Made by a program: the position numbers and the translations under genes. 13,356 nucleotides of DNA from an uncultured Lachnospiraceae bacterium (GTDB lineage: Bacteria > Bacillota > Clostridia > Lachnospirales > Lachnospiraceae): assembly GCA_948468325.1 (NCBI GenBank), contig CAOKHR010000035.1, positions 1 to 13,356 on the forward strand, given 5' to 3'. Below, in pieces: positions 12,400 to 13,356 of this stretch (the first letter of the stretch is position 1; every line of letters starts with the position of its first letter). Under the pieces are notes generated by a model that worked only from the letters and a program-made list of their open reading frames with translations, ran no database searches and was not told the DNA's origin.

Positions 12400-13299
12400 A
12401 TGAAAAAAAGGATTGGAAGTATTTTATTGGCAGTCTGTATGCTCATCAGTATTTTTGGGAGCGGCAGTATTCCCGTAAGCGCAGCGGCAAAAATCAGGCT
12501 GAATAAGACGTCGGTAACGCTGCAGGTAGGGGAAAAACAGCGGCTTTCCCTGAAAAATATGCCGAAGAATGGGAAAGTCGTATGGACGAGTACCTCAAAA
12601 TCCAGAGCCGCCGTATCAAAAAAAGGCGTTATTACGGCAAAGAAGCCGGGGAAAGCAACCATCAAGGCCAAACTGACGTATCAAAGCGGCGGAAAGAAAC
12701 GGACAAGAAATTTTTCCTGCAGAGTGACAATCCAAAAGAAGGAACAAAGTGCCGGAAAAACTTTGGTCGTTTATTTCGGTACGCCGGTGCAAAAACGCAG
12801 CGGGCAGGTAGACGGCATTTCTTCCGCGAGCCGGACCGCCGAGGGAAGCACATACAAGGGAAATACGGAATATATCGCAGAACTGATCTCGAAAGAGACA
12901 AAGGCGGATTTGTTTGAGATTGTCCCGCAGCAGGCGTATGCCGACATATATGAGACGGTGCGGGACCGGGCGGAGCAGGAGCAGGAGAAAGACGAGCGTC
13001 CGGCCATCAAAAATGAGATTAAAAACATCTCGCAATATGACACGATTTATGTCGGCTATCCCATCTGGTGGTCAGATATGCCGCAGATTTTGTACACGTT
13101 TTTTGATACATACGATTTGAGCGGGAAGAATATCATTCCGTTCTGTACCCATGCGGGAAGCGGGCTTTCCGGCACCGTAGGGAGGATTAAAAAGCTGGAG
13201 CCGCAGGCTGAGGTATACAAAGGACTGGCAATTTACCGGACAGATGTAACGGGAAGTGACAGCAGGGTGAAATCGTGGATACAGAAAAAAGAAAAATAA
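12400..13299 (+). CDS. Secreted Ig-like (BIG2) domain / flavodoxin fusion protein
   Basis: A 299-residue exported protein. Residues 1-30 are a signal peptide (MKKRIGSILLAVCMLISIFG, then VSAAA). Residues 32-111 form a bacterial Ig-like group 2 domain (IRLNKTSVTLQVGEKQRL; VVWTSTSKSRAAVSKKGVIT; AKKPGKATIKA). Residues 120-295 are a flavodoxin fold of the Flavodoxin_4 type, with TLVVYFGTP, YKGNTEYIAELI, YDTIYVGYPIWWSDMPQ (213-229) and CTHAGSGLSGT (249-259). The first strand loop carries an insertion before GNTEYIAELI, so the FMN phosphate loop is unusual. I chose ATG 12400 because AAAGGAG is seven bases upstream; ATG 12394 has almost no spacing. Co-transcription with apbE suggests extracytoplasmic flavin redox chemistry. 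Flavodoxins normally bind FMN non-covalently, so whether ApbE acts on this protein is open. Confidence 0.9.
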   Translation: MKKRIGSILLAVCMLISIFGSGSIPVSAAAKIRLNKTSVTLQVGEKQRLSLKNMPKNGKVVWTSTSKSRAAVSKKGVITAKKPGKATIKAKLTYQSGGKKRTRNFSCRVTIQKKEQSAGKTLVVYFGTPVQKRSGQVDGISSASRTAEGSTYKGNTEYIAELISKETKADLFEIVPQQAYADIYETVRDRAEQEQEKDERPAIKNEIKNISQYDTIYVGYPIWWSDMPQILYTFFDTYDLSGKNIIPFCTHAGSGLSGTVGRIKKLEPQAEVYKGLAIYRTDVTGSDSRVKSWIQKKEK

Positions 13300-13325
13300 G
13301 AAAAATTACATAGGAGCGGCAGCGC

Positions 13326-13356
13326 ATTACCCCGGTTTTGAAAGAGCCGGGGTAAT
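13326..13356 (+). terminator. Stem-loop terminator at the window edge
   Basis: Perfect 10-bp stem ATTACCCCGG / CCGGGGTAAT with an 11-base loop, 27 bases after the flavodoxin stop. Any T run would lie beyond the window. Confidence 0.7.

Overview
The window looks like a piece of chromosome from an anaerobic Clostridia species, probably a gut Lachnospiraceae. The evidence is moderate-to-low GC, strong AGGAGG ribosome sites, a class A flavodiiron protein, an acyl-CoA dehydrogenase fused to ETF and rubredoxin domains, and a secreted flavodoxin with a bacterial Ig-like domain. All real genes read on the + strand. Family names come from recognising motifs by eye; no search was run.

Region 1 (1-7608) is a rearranged type I restriction-modification locus. 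It runs: 3' end of hsdM, a DUF1016/YhcG-type PD-(D/E)XK nuclease gene, hsdS with two target-recognition domains (TRDs), a G8 tract, a third TRD in another frame, an interrupting island, then full-length hsdR and a terminator. The G8 tract sits where one extra G would fuse hsdS in frame to the third TRD, so it is a candidate phase-variation switch.

The island (about 3408-4330) is the most striking part. It lies between two copies of the first 40 bases of hsdR and contains what I read as a type III (ToxIN/CptIN-like) toxin-antitoxin locus: an extended -10 promoter, two 45-nt tandem repeats, a strong intrinsic terminator and a ToxN/AbiQ-family toxin gene. The two repeats differ at exactly four positions, and these form two compensated base pairs, one in each stem of an H-type pseudoknot. 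The toxin gene is broken by a frameshift near codon 44. A palindrome-rich stretch of about 145 bp, flanked by TTTTTTAT, separates the terminator from the toxin. A short hsdS-like remnant lies just before the intact hsdR.

Region 2 (7609-11052) is a redox pair. A good promoter with a 12-bp direct repeat drives a 638-aa acyl-CoA dehydrogenase / ETF-alpha FAD domain / rubredoxin fusion, followed by a flavodiiron protein. The inferred electron path is acyl-CoA to FAD to rubredoxin to flavodiiron protein to O2 (or NO). Between the genes is a hairpin that could mask a Shine-Dalgarno sequence, plus a 12-codon overlapping mini-ORF.

Region 3 (11053-13356) has an intergenic stretch with a second terminator and a promoter, then a two-gene unit: an ApbE-type FMN transferase lipoprotein and a secreted Ig-like/flavodoxin protein. 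A perfect 10-bp stem-loop closes the window.
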